A stretch of DNA of 64,000 nt from an uncultured Pelagibacteraceae bacterium (lineage in GTDB: Bacteria; Pseudomonadota; Alphaproteobacteria; Pelagibacterales; Pelagibacteraceae): positions 1 to 64,000 of the forward strand of contig CABZDR010000002.1 in assembly GCA_902524535.1 (NCBI GenBank). The letters are read 5' to 3'. This document shows positions 1 to 9,934 of the stretch, one piece after another. The notes beneath the pieces were generated by a model. That model was given only the letters and a program-made list of their open reading frames with translations. It made no database searches and was not told where the DNA came from. Numbering within the stretch: position 1 is the stretch's first letter; each line of letters begins with the position of its first letter. The translations under genes and the position numbers were made by a program.

Positions 1-1446
1 AAATCATTCGTCGATTATCAAAATGATGCTACTGCCAAAGATATTAAATTAGCCTTAAGAGAGGGTTTTAAATCAATTGAACATGTAAAAAGATATACCA
101 CAACTGGAATGGGAACAGATCAAGGTAAATTAGGTAATATGCATGCCTTAGGTATTATTTCTGAAACCTCAGAGGCTAAAATGGGTGAGCTAGGAACTAC
201 TACTTTTAGACCTCCATATACTCCACTTACCTTTGGAACAATTGTAGGAAGAAATGTCGGTGAATATTTTGATGTATATAGAAAAACTCCAATTCACGAA
301 TGGCATGTAAAAAACAGAGCAAAATTTGAAAATGTGGGTCAATGGAAGAGAGCTTGGTATTATCCTAAAAATAATGAGGATATGTTTCAGGCGGTTCAAA
401 GAGAAAGTAAGGCCGCTAGAGAAAGTGCTGGAATATTAGATGCATCAACCCTTGGTAAAATTGATATTCAAGGTACTGACGCATCAGAATTTCTTAACCG
501 TGTTTATACTAATGCCTGGTCAAAACTTCAAATTGGTAAATGTAGATATGGTTTAATGCTTAATGAAGATGGTATGGTTTATGATGATGGTGTCACTACA
601 CGTTTAGATGAAAATCACTATTTAATGACAACTACTACCGGAGGGGCTGCAAATGTTTTAGGAAAGTTAGAAGATTACTTACAAACAGAATGGCCTGAGC
701 TCGATGTGTATTTAACTTCGGTTACAGATCACTTTGCAACCATAAGTGTTTGCGGGCCTAATAGTAAAAAAATTATTTCTGAGATATTTCCTAGTCTAGA
801 TCTCTCAGATAAAAATTTTCCACACATGTCGTTTAAAAAAACAAAGATAGAAAAAATACATTGTAGAATAATGCGAATAAGTTTTACCGGTGAACAAAGC
901 TATGAAATCAATGTTCAGGCTAATTTTGGAAAATCTGTTTGGGAAAAATGTATGGAAGTTGGAAAAAATTATAATATTACACCTTACGGAACTGAAACTA
1001 TGCATTTGCTGAGGGCAGAAAAAGGTTTCATAATTGTTGGTCAAGACACCGACGCAACAATGACTCCTATTGATTTACAAATGGATTGGATAGTTAGTAA
1101 AAAGAAATATGATTTTATTGGTAAAAGATCATTATACAGATCTGATACAATTAGGGAGGATAGAAAACAATTAGTTGGTTTATTAACTGATAACCCAAAC
1201 GAAATTTTAGAAGAAGGTGCACAAATAGTCGCTGATATAAACAAATCACCTATTGAAATGTTAGGTCATGTCACTTCAAGCTATTTCAGCCCTAACCTAA
1301 AAAAATCTATAGCTCTTGGAGTTGTAAAAGGTGGTAAAAATATGCTCGGACAAAAATTAATAATACCAATGAAAAACAAAAAAATTAATGTAACAATTAC
1401 AGATCCTGTTTTTTTAGATAAGGAGAATAAAAGATTAAATGCTTAA
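1..1446 (+). CDS. soxA: Sarcosine oxidase alpha subunit, C-terminal part (5' end outside window)
   Basis: This is the alpha subunit of heterotetrameric sarcosine oxidase, which demethylates sarcosine to glycine and passes the one-carbon unit to tetrahydrofolate. The ORF track starts at the ATG at 109, but the same frame is open back to base 1. The upstream residues (FVDYQNDATAKDIKLA, then HVKRYTTTGMGTDQGK) are the conserved SoxA stretch just before the aminomethyltransferase-like (GCV_T) domain, so the gene is cut by the window edge. The remainder is the GCV_T domain and C-terminal barrel (VGLLTDNP, GHVTSSYFSP, ALGVVKGG). The stop overlaps the soxG start by 8 bases, which suggests translational coupling. 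Confidence 0.93.
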   Translation, partial: KSFVDYQNDATAKDIKLALREGFKSIEHVKRYTTTGMGTDQGKLGNMHALGIISETSEAKMGELGTTTFRPPYTPLTFGTIVGRNVGEYFDVYRKTPIHEWHVKNRAKFENVGQWKRAWYYPKNNEDMFQAVQRESKAARESAGILDASTLGKIDIQGTDASEFLNRVYTNAWSKLQIGKCRYGLMLNEDGMVYDDGVTTRLDENHYLMTTTTGGAANVLGKLEDYLQTEWPELDVYLTSVTDHFATISVCGPNSKKIISEIFPSLDLSDKNFPHMSFKKTKIEKIHCRIMRISFTGEQSYEINVQANFGKSVWEKCMEVGKNYNITPYGTETMHLLRAEKGFIIVGQDTDATMTPIDLQMDWIVSKKKYDFIGKRSLYRSDTIREDRKQLVGLLTDNPNEILEEGAQIVADINKSPIEMLGHVTSSYFSPNLKKSIALGVVKGGKNMLGQKLIIPMKNKKINVTITDPVFLDKENKRLNA

Positions 1447-2002
1447 TTATAATCGAGCTTTATCTGATGAAAAATCATATCAAGATCTTCAAATAAGAGA
1501 GGTGCAACCTACAATTAAGTTAATCATAAGAGGGAAAAAGAGAGAATTTTTTTCAGCTGCTGGAAAATCTTTAAATATGCTTTTACCTACAAAACCTAAT
1601 ACCTCCTCACAAGGTGAAGATTTAACGGCTTTATGGTTAAGCCCTGATGAATGGATGATTTACTCTAATAAAACTGTCAGAAATGATACAAACGAATATG
1701 GAATTGAAAAATTACTTTATAAAAATATCTCCAAACTTAATCTTGGGGCCATAACCGATGTTTCAGACCAATTTATATTAATAAATTTAAAGGGTGATAA
1801 AGTATATGATTTGTTTGAAAGTGGCTGTCCGTTCAATTTTAATGAATTTAGAAAAAAAAAGGGGTCAGTTACACAGACAATCCTAGCTAAAATTGATGTA
1901 ATTATTCATAATCAGAATGAAAGTGACGTAAATCTTTTTGTTAGGCGCTCATTTGCGCAACATTTATTTTCTTGGATAAATGACAGTGCGTCAAGATTAT
2001 AG
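1439..2002 (+). CDS. soxG: Sarcosine oxidase gamma subunit
   Basis: This 187-residue protein starts inside the end of soxA, as SoxG does in heterotetrameric sarcosine oxidase operons. It has the weakly conserved SoxG pattern, with a central [10 protein letters not shown] segment, then [19 protein letters not shown] and a C-terminal [14 protein letters not shown]. It is the small folate-domain-like subunit that packs on the alpha subunit and has no catalytic motif of its own. Position and motifs together make the call firm, although SoxG sequences are divergent. The soxB and soxD genes would lie upstream of the window. Confidence 0.88.
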   Translation: MLNYNRALSDEKSYQDLQIREVQPTIKLIIRGKKREFFSAAGKSLNMLLPTKPNTSSQGEDLTALWLSPDEWMIYSNKTVRNDTNEYGIEKLLYKNISKLNLGAITDVSDQFILINLKGDKVYDLFESGCPFNFNEFRKKKGSVTQTILAKIDVIIHNQNESDVNLFVRRSFAQHLFSWINDSASRL

Positions 2003-2036
2003 ACTCAATTTTTTTTTAAATCAGCTATTAATAATT

Positions 2037-2804
2037 ATGAAAAAAATTCTTACATTATTACTATTTATAATCTTACCATTTTCTCTTAATGCAGAGTCAA
2101 ATTTAGAAAAAATCAAATCCTCTGGAGTATTAAAAGTTGGAACCACTGGAGATTGGGATCCTATGACGGTCAAAGATCCAGCAACAAATAAATACAAAGG
2201 TTTTGATATTGATGTTATGAACGAATTGGCTAAAGATATGGGTGTAAAAATTGAATTTGTTCCAGCAGAATGGAAAACCATTGTCTCAGGTATAACATCA
2301 TCAAGGTACGATATTTCAACAAGTGTAACTAAGACTCCTAAGAGAGCTGAGGTAGCGGGATTTACAGATACTTATTACAAATATGGAACAGTTCCACTTG
2401 TGTTAAAAAAAAATTTGAAAAAGTTTCCTACTTGGGAATCTCTTAATAACAAAGGTGTAACGATAGCAACAACGCTTGGCACATCTCAAGAAGAAAAAGC
2501 AAAAGAATTCTTTCCTAAATCTAAATTAAACTCTGTTGAGGCTCCTGCAAGAGATTTTCAGGAAGTTTTAGCTGGTAGAGCCGATGGAAATATTACAAGC
2601 TCTACTGAAGCAAATAAATTAGTTATAAAATATCCACAATTAGCAATAGTGCCTGATGGAGAAAAAAATCCGGCCTTTTTAGCTATGATGGTTCCAAAAG
2701 GTGATGACAAATGGAATAGCTATGTAAACGAATGGATCAAAAAGAAAAAATCCTCGGGCTTCTTTACTCGTTTGCTAGCCAAATATAACCTAAAAAGCTT
2801 ATAA
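2037..2804 (+). CDS. Periplasmic family-3 (polar amino acid type) solute-binding protein
   Basis: The ORF track begins at 1980, but the ATG at 2037 gives a clean signal peptide ([19 protein letters not shown]), so I use that 255-residue start. The mature protein begins with the family-3 pattern [15 protein letters not shown] and continues with [16 protein letters not shown] and [16 protein letters not shown]. Cyclohexadienyl dehydratase (PheC) belongs to the same fold and shares the GTTGD start, so an enzyme cannot be fully excluded. The permease gene 40 bases downstream argues for transport. The ligand is unknown; the position behind soxAG suggests, but does not prove, an amine or amino acid linked to one-carbon use. 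No ATPase gene is present here. Confidence 0.8.
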   Translation: MKKILTLLLFIILPFSLNAESNLEKIKSSGVLKVGTTGDWDPMTVKDPATNKYKGFDIDVMNELAKDMGVKIEFVPAEWKTIVSGITSSRYDISTSVTKTPKRAEVAGFTDTYYKYGTVPLVLKKNLKKFPTWESLNNKGVTIATTLGTSQEEKAKEFFPKSKLNSVEAPARDFQEVLAGRADGNITSSTEANKLVIKYPQLAIVPDGEKNPAFLAMMVPKGDDKWNSYVNEWIKKKKSSGFFTRLLAKYNLKSL

Positions 2805-2844
2805 TCAATTAGTAATTAGTTTTTAATTCTTTATAATTTTAAAG

Positions 2845-3576
2845 GTGAGAAATTTATTTTTTTTACTTTTAATTTTATCTCTAAGCTCATGCGGTAAAAG
2901 TGAGCTAAATTGGTTGATTTTATCTCCTAATAATATTGAGGGTCTCACAAATCTAAAATTTTTATTAAGTGGATTAACTACAACAATTTTTATTTCTTTA
3001 GTTTCAATAATCATTTCTATTTTCTTAGGACTTTTGGTGGCAATTCCATCATTGGCAAAAAATAAATTTCTTACTTATTTAAATATTGGTTATGTTGAAA
3101 TAATAAGAGCTATTCCATTATTAGTTTTAATTTTATGGATTTATTATGGTTTACCTATAATGACTGGAATTAGTTTTAGCCCTTTTGTTTCAGGAATTAT
3201 TGCTTTATCAATAAGTGAAAGTGCCTTTCAAGCCGAAATTTTTAGAGCAGGTATTAATTCAATTAAAAAATCACAATGGGAGGCAGGAAGTTCTTTGGGT
3301 TTAAATTTTTTTAGAAAATTAAAATTAGTAATACTTCCACAAGCTATCAAAAATATTTTACCTGCTATTGGAAATCAATTTGTATATGTTCTCAAAATGT
3401 CATCATTGGTATCTATTATTGGAATAGGAGATTTAACAAGAAAAGCTAACGAACTTGTTGTAACAACTTATCGACCATTAGAAATATACACTTTTTTAAT
3501 CTTAGAATATTTAATTCTAATTTTGATAGTTTCATATTTAGTCAGAAAATTAGAAAAAAAATTACAAAAAGATTAA
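2845..3576 (+). CDS. Amino-acid-type ABC transporter permease with lipoprotein-like N-terminus
   Basis: This is a HisM/GlnP-family inner-membrane permease of 243 residues. The EAA loop is clear (EAGSSLGLNFFRKLKLVILPQA), and about five membrane segments follow residue 43. The only start near the expected position is GTG at 2845, preceded by AAAGG. The first residues (MRNLFFLLLILSLSSCGKS) look like a lipoprotein signal with lipobox LSSC, which is odd for a permease; an internal TTG start near residue 24 is an alternative. It probably works with the binding protein just upstream. The ATPase must come from elsewhere. Its stop overlaps the stop of the convergent nuclease gene. Confidence 0.85.
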   Translation: MRNLFFLLLILSLSSCGKSELNWLILSPNNIEGLTNLKFLLSGLTTTIFISLVSIIISIFLGLLVAIPSLAKNKFLTYLNIGYVEIIRAIPLLVLILWIYYGLPIMTGISFSPFVSGIIALSISESAFQAEIFRAGINSIKKSQWEAGSSLGLNFFRKLKLVILPQAIKNILPAIGNQFVYVLKMSSLVSIIGIGDLTRKANELVVTTYRPLEIYTFLILEYLILILIVSYLVRKLEKKLQKD

Positions 3577-4100
3577 TTTTTTTTTCTATAAACCCAAGGC
3601 ATTTCGAAGGTTCCAGACCATAATCCAAGTTTTTCTTTTTTTGCGTTATTTTCGTATGAGATAAATTTTGGAGAATATTTTCTATAAGCTACAGCTTGGC
3701 CATTCTGAACCATAAAAATATTTATATTTTTTTTTCCTTTAAAACACTCAGCTATGTGTCTTTTATATCGATCTATACCTATAGATTTACAGCTAATCAT
3801 TTTATTATCGATTTTTTTTTTTAAAAAATTAGTTGATATTTGACCACAAGGGTAATTTTTTTTGAATGTGATTGATGATATTGACAAAAATATTTTTTTA
3901 CAAAATTGTTTTTGCTCTGGTGCATCTATTCCAAAAAGTCTTATTTTTTTAGAATCTATTTTGATTGTATCTCCATCTATGACTTTAGCTATGCCTATTA
4001 TATTCTCAATCTCTTGGGATTTTAAATGAATACAAGATATAAAAAGAATTATAAAAAAAATACTAAGTTGATAAAAAATTTTTATTTTGTTTAAAAACAT
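3573..4100 (-). CDS. Secreted thermonuclease-like (SNase domain) protein
   Basis: This 175-residue protein has an N-terminal hydrophobic segment (about residues 8-23), consistent with export. The staphylococcal-nuclease pattern follows: AKVIDGDTIKID at about 39-50, then IRLFGIDAPE at about 53-62, with the acidic and Arg residues of the family active site. The C-terminal part (AYRKYSPKF, AKKEKLGLW) is also typical. The likely role is degradation of nucleic acid in the periplasm or outside the cell. It starts 38 bases inside the 3' end of the upstream MATE gene on the same strand, an unusually long same-strand overlap. The function call is by domain only. Confidence 0.82.
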   Translation of the reverse strand: MFLNKIKIFYQLSIFFIILFISCIHLKSQEIENIIGIAKVIDGDTIKIDSKKIRLFGIDAPEQKQFCKKIFLSISSITFKKNYPCGQISTNFLKKKIDNKMISCKSIGIDRYKRHIAECFKGKKNINIFMVQNGQAVAYRKYSPKFISYENNAKKEKLGLWSGTFEMPWVYRKKN

Positions 4101-5433
4101 TATTTAAGAAATACCCAATAAATATCAAGACTGCAATTCCCATGATCCAGTTTGTAACTAAAATAGTATAAAATATATCATTGTAGTCTCCCCCTTTTAT
4201 GTTGATTACATACCATAAACATAGAAAAGGAAGGGCTGTTAATCTTAATATACTTAAATACAAACTATAAAGAGGTTTTTTAACTGCTTGAAAAACTGCA
4301 GTTGTAATAAAAAATATAGGATATATGGGTCCTATTAAGGCTGCAACTTTTAGGTAAATAACACCATGCTTAATTGCTTCTAAGTTATCTGTAAATAATG
4401 AAACTAAAATTTCTGCACCAAAAAAAATTATTAATCCTGCAAAAATCATAAAAGAAGAACCAAATAGCAAAGCTTTTTTATACAACTCTCTTAAACGGTC
4501 ATAATTTTTTGCTCCAAAGTTTTGTCCACCTATAGATAAAACTGCAGTATTTAATCCTATTACTGGTAGAAGAAAAACTTGCTCAATTCTTAAAGCAGCA
4601 CCATAGCCAGCTGTTGCTAAATCACCAAACTGTCCAATGAAGTAAAGAATATTAAATATTCCAACACCAATCAATAACATACTGAACATTACTGGGATAG
4701 TTTGATAAACAAGTTCTGCTAAAAGATTAAATTTTGGAAAAAAACATTCTAGTTTTAAATATTTTTTTAATTCACAACAATAAACTTTATAAACCAAATA
4801 TAGGAGACCAATAAATTGTGCTACAACAGTTGCTATAGCAATTCCAGAAATACCAAATGCTGGAATAAAACCATAACCAAAAATAAATAACGGGTTAAGG
4901 AAAATATTTAAAAAGAAACTAAAAATTAAAACATTCCTATAGCTTTTGGTATCACCTTGTGCATTTAAGGTTCCATTTAAAGAAATTTGTATCAAAACTA
5001 TTATTGTTCCATAAAAAATTATATCTAGATATTTTCTAGTTAAGATAATTGCTTCTTGATCTGATCCCATCAGAGAGAGCAGAAAATCTGAAACATTCAA
5101 ACCAAAAAAAGTAACAAGAACAGACAAAAAGATTGAAAATATAATTGATTGAGCAACAAATAATGACGCCCTCTTTTTATTATTAGCACCTATATTATTA
5201 CCAATTAAAGTATTAGTTCCTGCAGTTAATCCCACACCTATAGCAATAATAGTAAAATAAATTGGGAAAGATTTTGCAATTGCTGCTATTGCTTCAGCAG
5301 ATATTCTTCCTGCAAACCATGTATCTACTAAATTGTAAAAGGTTTGAAATAATGAACCAACACTTGCAGGAACAGTTACTTTCCTTAACAAAAACCATAT
5401 CGGATCTTTAGTTAATTTGAGAGATTGTGACAA
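4063..5433 (-). CDS. MATE-family multidrug/metabolite efflux transporter
   Basis: This is a 456-residue protein with about twelve hydrophobic segments in two repeats, typical of MATE cation antiporters. Family features include the N-terminal PIWFLLRKVTVPASVGSLFQTFYNLVDTWF and the second-half GLNTAVLSIGGQNFGAKNYDR. The start is probably TTG at 5433: no in-frame ATG occurs near the N-terminus, and the sequence just upstream reads AAGGATTTAT, a well-placed ribosome binding site. It lies 8 bases after trhO and overlaps the nuclease gene downstream. The substrate is unknown. Confidence 0.88.
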   Translation of the reverse strand: MSQSLKLTKDPIWFLLRKVTVPASVGSLFQTFYNLVDTWFAGRISAEAIAAIAKSFPIYFTIIAIGVGLTAGTNTLIGNNIGANNKKRASLFVAQSIIFSIFLSVLVTFFGLNVSDFLLSLMGSDQEAIILTRKYLDIIFYGTIIVLIQISLNGTLNAQGDTKSYRNVLIFSFFLNIFLNPLFIFGYGFIPAFGISGIAIATVVAQFIGLLYLVYKVYCCELKKYLKLECFFPKFNLLAELVYQTIPVMFSMLLIGVGIFNILYFIGQFGDLATAGYGAALRIEQVFLLPVIGLNTAVLSIGGQNFGAKNYDRLRELYKKALLFGSSFMIFAGLIIFFGAEILVSLFTDNLEAIKHGVIYLKVAALIGPIYPIFFITTAVFQAVKKPLYSLYLSILRLTALPFLCLWYVINIKGGDYNDIFYTILVTNWIMGIAVLIFIGYFLNNVFKQNKNFLST

Positions 5434-5441
5434 ATAAATCC

Positions 5442-6350
5442 TTAGTTAAACTCTTTTTGAAAATTATATTTTTTTCCAGATAGCTTTGCCTTGTATATCT
5501 GACTTTGTCTCATTCTAAAACGAGATTTTTGATTTTTTGAGAGTTTATCAAAGCAATTAGGGCAAGTTACACCCTCCTCATATCTTTTTGATTTTTTATC
5601 TTTAATTGAAATTGGCTGTCTACATCCACCACAAATTGAATAACTTCCTTGTAACAATCCATGTTTTAAACTTACTCTGTTGTCAAATACAAAACATTCT
5701 CCTTGCCATAGGCTATTTTTTTGTTTGATTTTTTTTAAGTAATTCAAAATTCCGCCCTTTAATTGATAAATTTTTTTAAAACCTTTTTTTTCTAAAAATA
5801 CAGATGCTTTTTCACATCTAATCCCACCAGTGCAAAACATTGCTATTGGCTGGTCTTTTTTTAACTTTTTAAGGTATTTTGGAAAATCTCTAAAATTACC
5901 TATATTTGGATTTACCGATTTTTTGAAAGATCCAACTTTATGTTCAAATGGTTTTCTTGCATCTAATAATAAAGTTTTCTTATTTTTTATCAATTTATTC
6001 CACTTTATTGGTTCAATATGATTATTCTTTTTTTTGATCGTATTCGATATTTTAAGATCCATAGGAACAACTTCTTTTTTAATTTTTACTTTTGGTTTGT
6101 GAAAAGGTTTAAACTTACTTTTCGAGTCATTAAAACTATCAAATTTTTTAATACTCAAGATTTTTTTTAATCTAATAACTGTAGTCCTAATATCTTTATT
6201 TGTCCCACATATAGATCCATTTAATCCCTCTTTGGATATAATAATTGATCCATTTATATTTTCATTATTCAAGAGATTACTCAATATTTTTTGATTTTTT
6301 TTTAAATCATTTATTTTTTGAAATTTATAAAAACCGAATACAGTGAACAT
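5442..6350 (-). CDS. trhO: tRNA uridine(34) hydroxylase, rhodanese family (TrhO/YceA)
   Basis: This is the TrhO family, oxygen-dependent 5-hydroxylation of wobble uridine in tRNA. The 302 residues show the family order: an N-terminal acylphosphatase-like part (SIIISKEGLNGSI at about 35-47), a rhodanese domain with the loop MFCTGGIRCEKAS (Cys173, Cys179), and a C-terminal Cys-rich segment (CGGCRQPIS then CPNCF) that looks metal-binding. The ATG at 6350 overlaps the stop of the O-methyltransferase gene by one base (TAATG), so the two are probably co-translated; the MATE gene follows 8 bases later. Confidence 0.92.
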   Translation of the reverse strand: MFTVFGFYKFQKINDLKKNQKILSNLLNNENINGSIIISKEGLNGSICGTNKDIRTTVIRLKKILSIKKFDSFNDSKSKFKPFHKPKVKIKKEVVPMDLKISNTIKKKNNHIEPIKWNKLIKNKKTLLLDARKPFEHKVGSFKKSVNPNIGNFRDFPKYLKKLKKDQPIAMFCTGGIRCEKASVFLEKKGFKKIYQLKGGILNYLKKIKQKNSLWQGECFVFDNRVSLKHGLLQGSYSICGGCRQPISIKDKKSKRYEEGVTCPNCFDKLSKNQKSRFRMRQSQIYKAKLSGKKYNFQKEFN

Positions 6351-7000
6351 TAAATCTTCCTACAAACGGTCATTCCATCACCAAATGGTACCATGACTTT
6401 TTCAATTCTCTTATCCTTAGAGATAAAATCATTCAAATCTCTAATACTTTTTGTAATTTTATCATTTATATCTTTATTAACTACTTCTCCATGCCAAAAT
6501 ACATTATCGATTATCACTAAACCCTCTTTATTTAATAAATCTAAAGAAATTTCATAATATTTTTTATAATTCATTTTATCAGCATCAATAAAAACTAAGT
6601 CAAATTTTTTATTTCTGATACTCATTAAAGTTTCTAATGCTGGTTTAATCATTGTTTTAATCTTATGATCTTGATTAGCCTTTTTAAAAAAGCTTTGTGC
6701 AACTTTGCTTGTTTCCGCATTTTTATCTAATGCAATTATACTGCCCTCTTCTGGTAATGCTAATGCCATGGATAATGTACTTAAACCTGTAAAAGTTCCT
6801 ATCTCTAGGACTTTTTTAATTTTGGAAATCTTAATAATCAAATGTAAAAATTGACATTGAGAAATAGATATTTGCATTCTTTTTGAATCACCAAGTGATA
6901 GGTTGTAATCTATTATTTCTTTTTGAATTGGATGTAATTTTAAACCATTCTTTAAAATATAATCTTGTAAATGTTTTGTAATATTAAGGTCTGAACCCAT
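6350..7000 (-). CDS. SAM-dependent O-methyltransferase (caffeoyl-CoA OMT-like family)
   Basis: This 216-residue class I methyltransferase has the SAM-binding motif VLEIGTFTGLSTL at about 64-76 and the family signature FDLVFIDADKMNYKKYY, with the metal-binding acidic residues of the bacterial catechol/caffeoyl-CoA OMT group. The segment VIIDNVFWHGEV matches the next metal-ligand region. Such small bacterial OMTs methylate catechols or other hydroxylated small molecules, and some family members act on tRNA. The substrate cannot be told from sequence, although the coupled trhO makes the tRNA wobble-modification idea worth noting. It starts with ATG at 7000, 4 bases after gatB. Confidence 0.82.
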   Translation of the reverse strand: MGSDLNITKHLQDYILKNGLKLHPIQKEIIDYNLSLGDSKRMQISISQCQFLHLIIKISKIKKVLEIGTFTGLSTLSMALALPEEGSIIALDKNAETSKVAQSFFKKANQDHKIKTMIKPALETLMSIRNKKFDLVFIDADKMNYKKYYEISLDLLNKEGLVIIDNVFWHGEVVNKDINDKITKSIRDLNDFISKDKRIEKVMVPFGDGMTVCRKI

Positions 7001-7004
7001 AACC

Positions 7005-8480
7005 TTATAATTTTTTCTTTAGGATCTCATTGATTAATTGAGGGTTAGCTTTTCCACCTGATGCCTTCATTGCTTGACCAACAAAAAAACCAAATAATTT
7101 TTCTTTACCTTGTTTATATTCAATGGCTTTTTCTCTATTGTCATTAATTATTTTGTCAATTAATGCCTCTAAAGCTTTTGGATCACTTTGTTGTTTTAAT
7201 CCTTTTTCTTCTACTATCTTTTGAGGATCTTTATCGCCATCGATCATCAATTCAAAAACAGTTTTTGCTATCTTACCTGAGATAGTTCCATTCTTAATAA
7301 GATTTATCAAAATAGCGAAATTCTTAGCGCTTACTGGACTTTGAGAAATTTCTAATGCTTTACTATTTAAAACAGCAAATAATTCTCCTGTAATCCAATT
7401 GACTGCTAACTTAATATCTTTGTTCTTACCCATTTTAGCTACAACTTCTTCAAAGTATTTCGCAGTATCAATATCAGACACTAAAATATTAGCCTCATAA
7501 GGAGACAATTTAAACTCTTCAATAAATCTTTTCTTTTTGTCATCTGGAAGTTCTGGAATATCATTTTTCAGTTCTTCAATAAATTTTTCCGAAACTTCCA
7601 AAGGTAATAAATCTGGGTCAGGAAAATATCTATAATCATGAGCATCCTCTTTTGATCTCATTGACCTTGTCTCATTTTTCTTCGTATCAAAAAGCCTTGT
7701 TTCTTGATCAATAGTTTTGCCTTCTTCTATTAAATCAACTTGCCTATTAGCCTCATATTCTATTGCCATTTGCATAAATTTAATTGAATTGACGTTTTTA
7801 ATTTCGCATCGAGTACCAAATTCTTTTGAGCCCTTTGGTCTTACAGAAACATTCACATCAGCTCTTAAAGAGCCCTCTTGCATATTTCCATCACAAGTTC
7901 CTAAATATCTCATTATAGATCGTAATTTTTTAATGTAAGCATTAACCTCATCTGGGGATCTTAGATCAGGCTTGCTGACTATTTCCATTAAAGCTACCCC
8001 TGATCTGTTTAAATCAACAAAAGTATTTTGTGGGTCAAGATCATGTATACTTTTTCCAGCATCTTGTTCTAGGTGTAATCTTTCTATACCAACTTCTTTT
8101 TGACCATTAGGCATATCCAAAATAACCTTACCCTCACCTACTATTGGATCTTTAAATTGTGATATTTGATATCCTTGAGGTAAATCAGCATAAAAATAAT
8201 TTTTTCTATCAAATACTGAACGTTTATTAATTTTTGCGTTAAGGCCAATACCAGTTTTAATTGCCTGTTTAACACAAAATTCATTTATTACTGGTAACAT
8301 TCCTGGAAATGCAGCATCAACTAAACTAACCTGCGTATTAGGTTCCGCTCCAAATTTAGTTGCTGAAGTAGAAAATAATTTAGAATCAGATAAAACTTGA
8401 GCATGAACTTCTAAACCAATTACTACCTCGTACTGATTATCTTTTCGATTGATCAAATATTCTGAATTTTTTTTACTCAT
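7005..8480 (-). CDS. gatB: Asp-tRNA(Asn)/Glu-tRNA(Gln) amidotransferase subunit B
   Basis: GatB binds misacylated tRNA and phosphorylates its Glu or Asp for transamidation. Signatures include VIGLEVHAQ, the kinase-like segment [18 protein letters not shown] and ADVNVSVR, with the YqeY-like tail at the C-terminus. The track start at 8492 is TTG; the ATG at 8480 ([10 protein letters not shown]) overlaps the gatA stop as ATGA and is preferred, giving 491 residues. It is the last gene of gatC-gatA-gatB. The trio implies that Gln-tRNA, and probably Asn-tRNA, is made by transamidation. Confidence 0.97.
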   Translation of the reverse strand: MSKKNSEYLINRKDNQYEVVIGLEVHAQVLSDSKLFSTSATKFGAEPNTQVSLVDAAFPGMLPVINEFCVKQAIKTGIGLNAKINKRSVFDRKNYFYADLPQGYQISQFKDPIVGEGKVILDMPNGQKEVGIERLHLEQDAGKSIHDLDPQNTFVDLNRSGVALMEIVSKPDLRSPDEVNAYIKKLRSIMRYLGTCDGNMQEGSLRADVNVSVRPKGSKEFGTRCEIKNVNSIKFMQMAIEYEANRQVDLIEEGKTIDQETRLFDTKKNETRSMRSKEDAHDYRYFPDPDLLPLEVSEKFIEELKNDIPELPDDKKKRFIEEFKLSPYEANILVSDIDTAKYFEEVVAKMGKNKDIKLAVNWITGELFAVLNSKALEISQSPVSAKNFAILINLIKNGTISGKIAKTVFELMIDGDKDPQKIVEEKGLKQQSDPKALEALIDKIINDNREKAIEYKQGKEKLFGFFVGQAMKASGGKANPQLINEILKKKL

Positions 8481-9934
8481 TTTATCCACCAATCAGTAAT
8501 TTTGTTTTTAAAATTGATCTTCTCTTCCATAGCATAAGCTATATTCAATATATTTTGTTCATCAAAAGCTTTGCCAATAATTTGTAAACCTAAAGGATAA
8601 CCTTTAGAGTCATGTCCTGCAGGTATTGAGATACCTGGAAGTCCAGCTAAGTTAACAGGAACTGTAAATATATCATTTAGATACATTGACACTGGATCAT
8701 TTGTTTTTTCACCTATCTTAAATGCTGAGCTAGGTGTTGATGGAGTTAAAATTGCATCGACTTTTTTATAAGCCTCATCAAAATCATTTTTGATAAGTTT
8801 CCTTACTTTTTGAGCTTTAAGATAATAAGCATCATAGTACCCAGAAGATAAAACATAAGTTCCAATCATGATTCTTCTTTGAACTTCAGCTCCAAAGCCT
8901 TCTGATCTAGTCTTTTCGTACATATCAATTAAATTTTCACCTTTAGCTCTAAATCCATACTTAACACCATCATATCTTGCTAAGTTTGATGACGCTTCAG
9001 CAGGAGCTACTATATAATATGTCGGCAATGCATAACTTGTGTTTGGCAGAGAAATATCAATGGTTTCAGCACCACAATCTTTTACGTACTGAATACCTTT
9101 TTGCCAAAGGTCTTCAATTTCTTTCGGCATACCATCGACTCTATACTCTTTTGGTATTCCAATTTTTTTTCCTTTAATATTATTTGTTAATTCTTTACTG
9201 TAATGATTTCTCTTAAAATCTATTGAAGTAGAGTCTTTTGAGTCATAAGAGCTAATTACTTCGTGAAGTAAAGCACAATCTTTTACATTTTGAGCCATTG
9301 GTCCTGCTTGATCCAATGATGAAGCAAAAGCAACTATTCCATATCTTGAGCAGCTACCGTATGTAGGTTTTAATCCTACAATCCCAGTGAAAGAGGCTGG
9401 TTGTCTAATTGATCCACCAGTATCAGTACCAATTGTAACAGGAGTTAATTGTCCAGCCACTGCCGAAGCTGAACCGCCAGATGATCCACCCGGAACCAGA
9501 TTTTTATCAATAGGGCTTTGTACATTGCCAAAAAAACTTGTTTCATTTGATGAACCCATTGCAAACTCATCACAGTTTAACTTACCCAAAAGTATTGCGC
9601 CTTCATTCCAAATATTTTTAGTAACTGTTGACTCGTAAGTTGGTACAAAGTTATTTAAAATTTTACTACCAGCAGTTGTTTTAATATCTTTTGTACAAAA
9701 TAAATCCTTAACTGCCATTGGAATACCAGGCAGTTTCAAATTTAAATTTGGTTTTTGATCGAATTTTTTTGCTTTATCTAAAGCCGATGTAAAGTCATTT
9801 GTAATGTAAGCGTTCAATTCTTCAGATTTTACAGATCTATCGATAAATGCCTTGGTTACATCTGTTGAAGAAAGTTTTTTATTTTTAATATTTTCAACCA
9901 GCTCTGTAAGGGATTGTTTTGTAATATCTGACAT
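8477..9934 (-). CDS. gatA: Asp-tRNA(Asn)/Glu-tRNA(Gln) amidotransferase subunit A
   Basis: This is the amidase-signature subunit that releases ammonia from glutamine for the GatCAB complex. The Ser-cisSer-Lys machinery is visible: the catalytic Lys in MAVKDLFC, then [14 protein letters not shown] and [13 protein letters not shown]. The length of 485 residues is normal. The ATG at 9934 overlaps the gatC stop (TAATG), and its own stop overlaps the gatB start (ATGA), so all three subunits are translationally coupled. Confidence 0.97.
   Translation of the reverse strand: MSDITKQSLTELVENIKNKKLSSTDVTKAFIDRSVKSEELNAYITNDFTSALDKAKKFDQKPNLNLKLPGIPMAVKDLFCTKDIKTTAGSKILNNFVPTYESTVTKNIWNEGAILLGKLNCDEFAMGSSNETSFFGNVQSPIDKNLVPGGSSGGSASAVAGQLTPVTIGTDTGGSIRQPASFTGIVGLKPTYGSCSRYGIVAFASSLDQAGPMAQNVKDCALLHEVISSYDSKDSTSIDFKRNHYSKELTNNIKGKKIGIPKEYRVDGMPKEIEDLWQKGIQYVKDCGAETIDISLPNTSYALPTYYIVAPAEASSNLARYDGVKYGFRAKGENLIDMYEKTRSEGFGAEVQRRIMIGTYVLSSGYYDAYYLKAQKVRKLIKNDFDEAYKKVDAILTPSTPSSAFKIGEKTNDPVSMYLNDIFTVPVNLAGLPGISIPAGHDSKGYPLGLQIIGKAFDEQNILNIAYAMEEKINFKNKITDWWIK

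Noticed and set aside
1980-2036. Upstream start of the solute-binding protein
   Set aside because: It would put 19 unrelated residues before a clean signal peptide and overlaps soxG; the ATG at 2037 is better.
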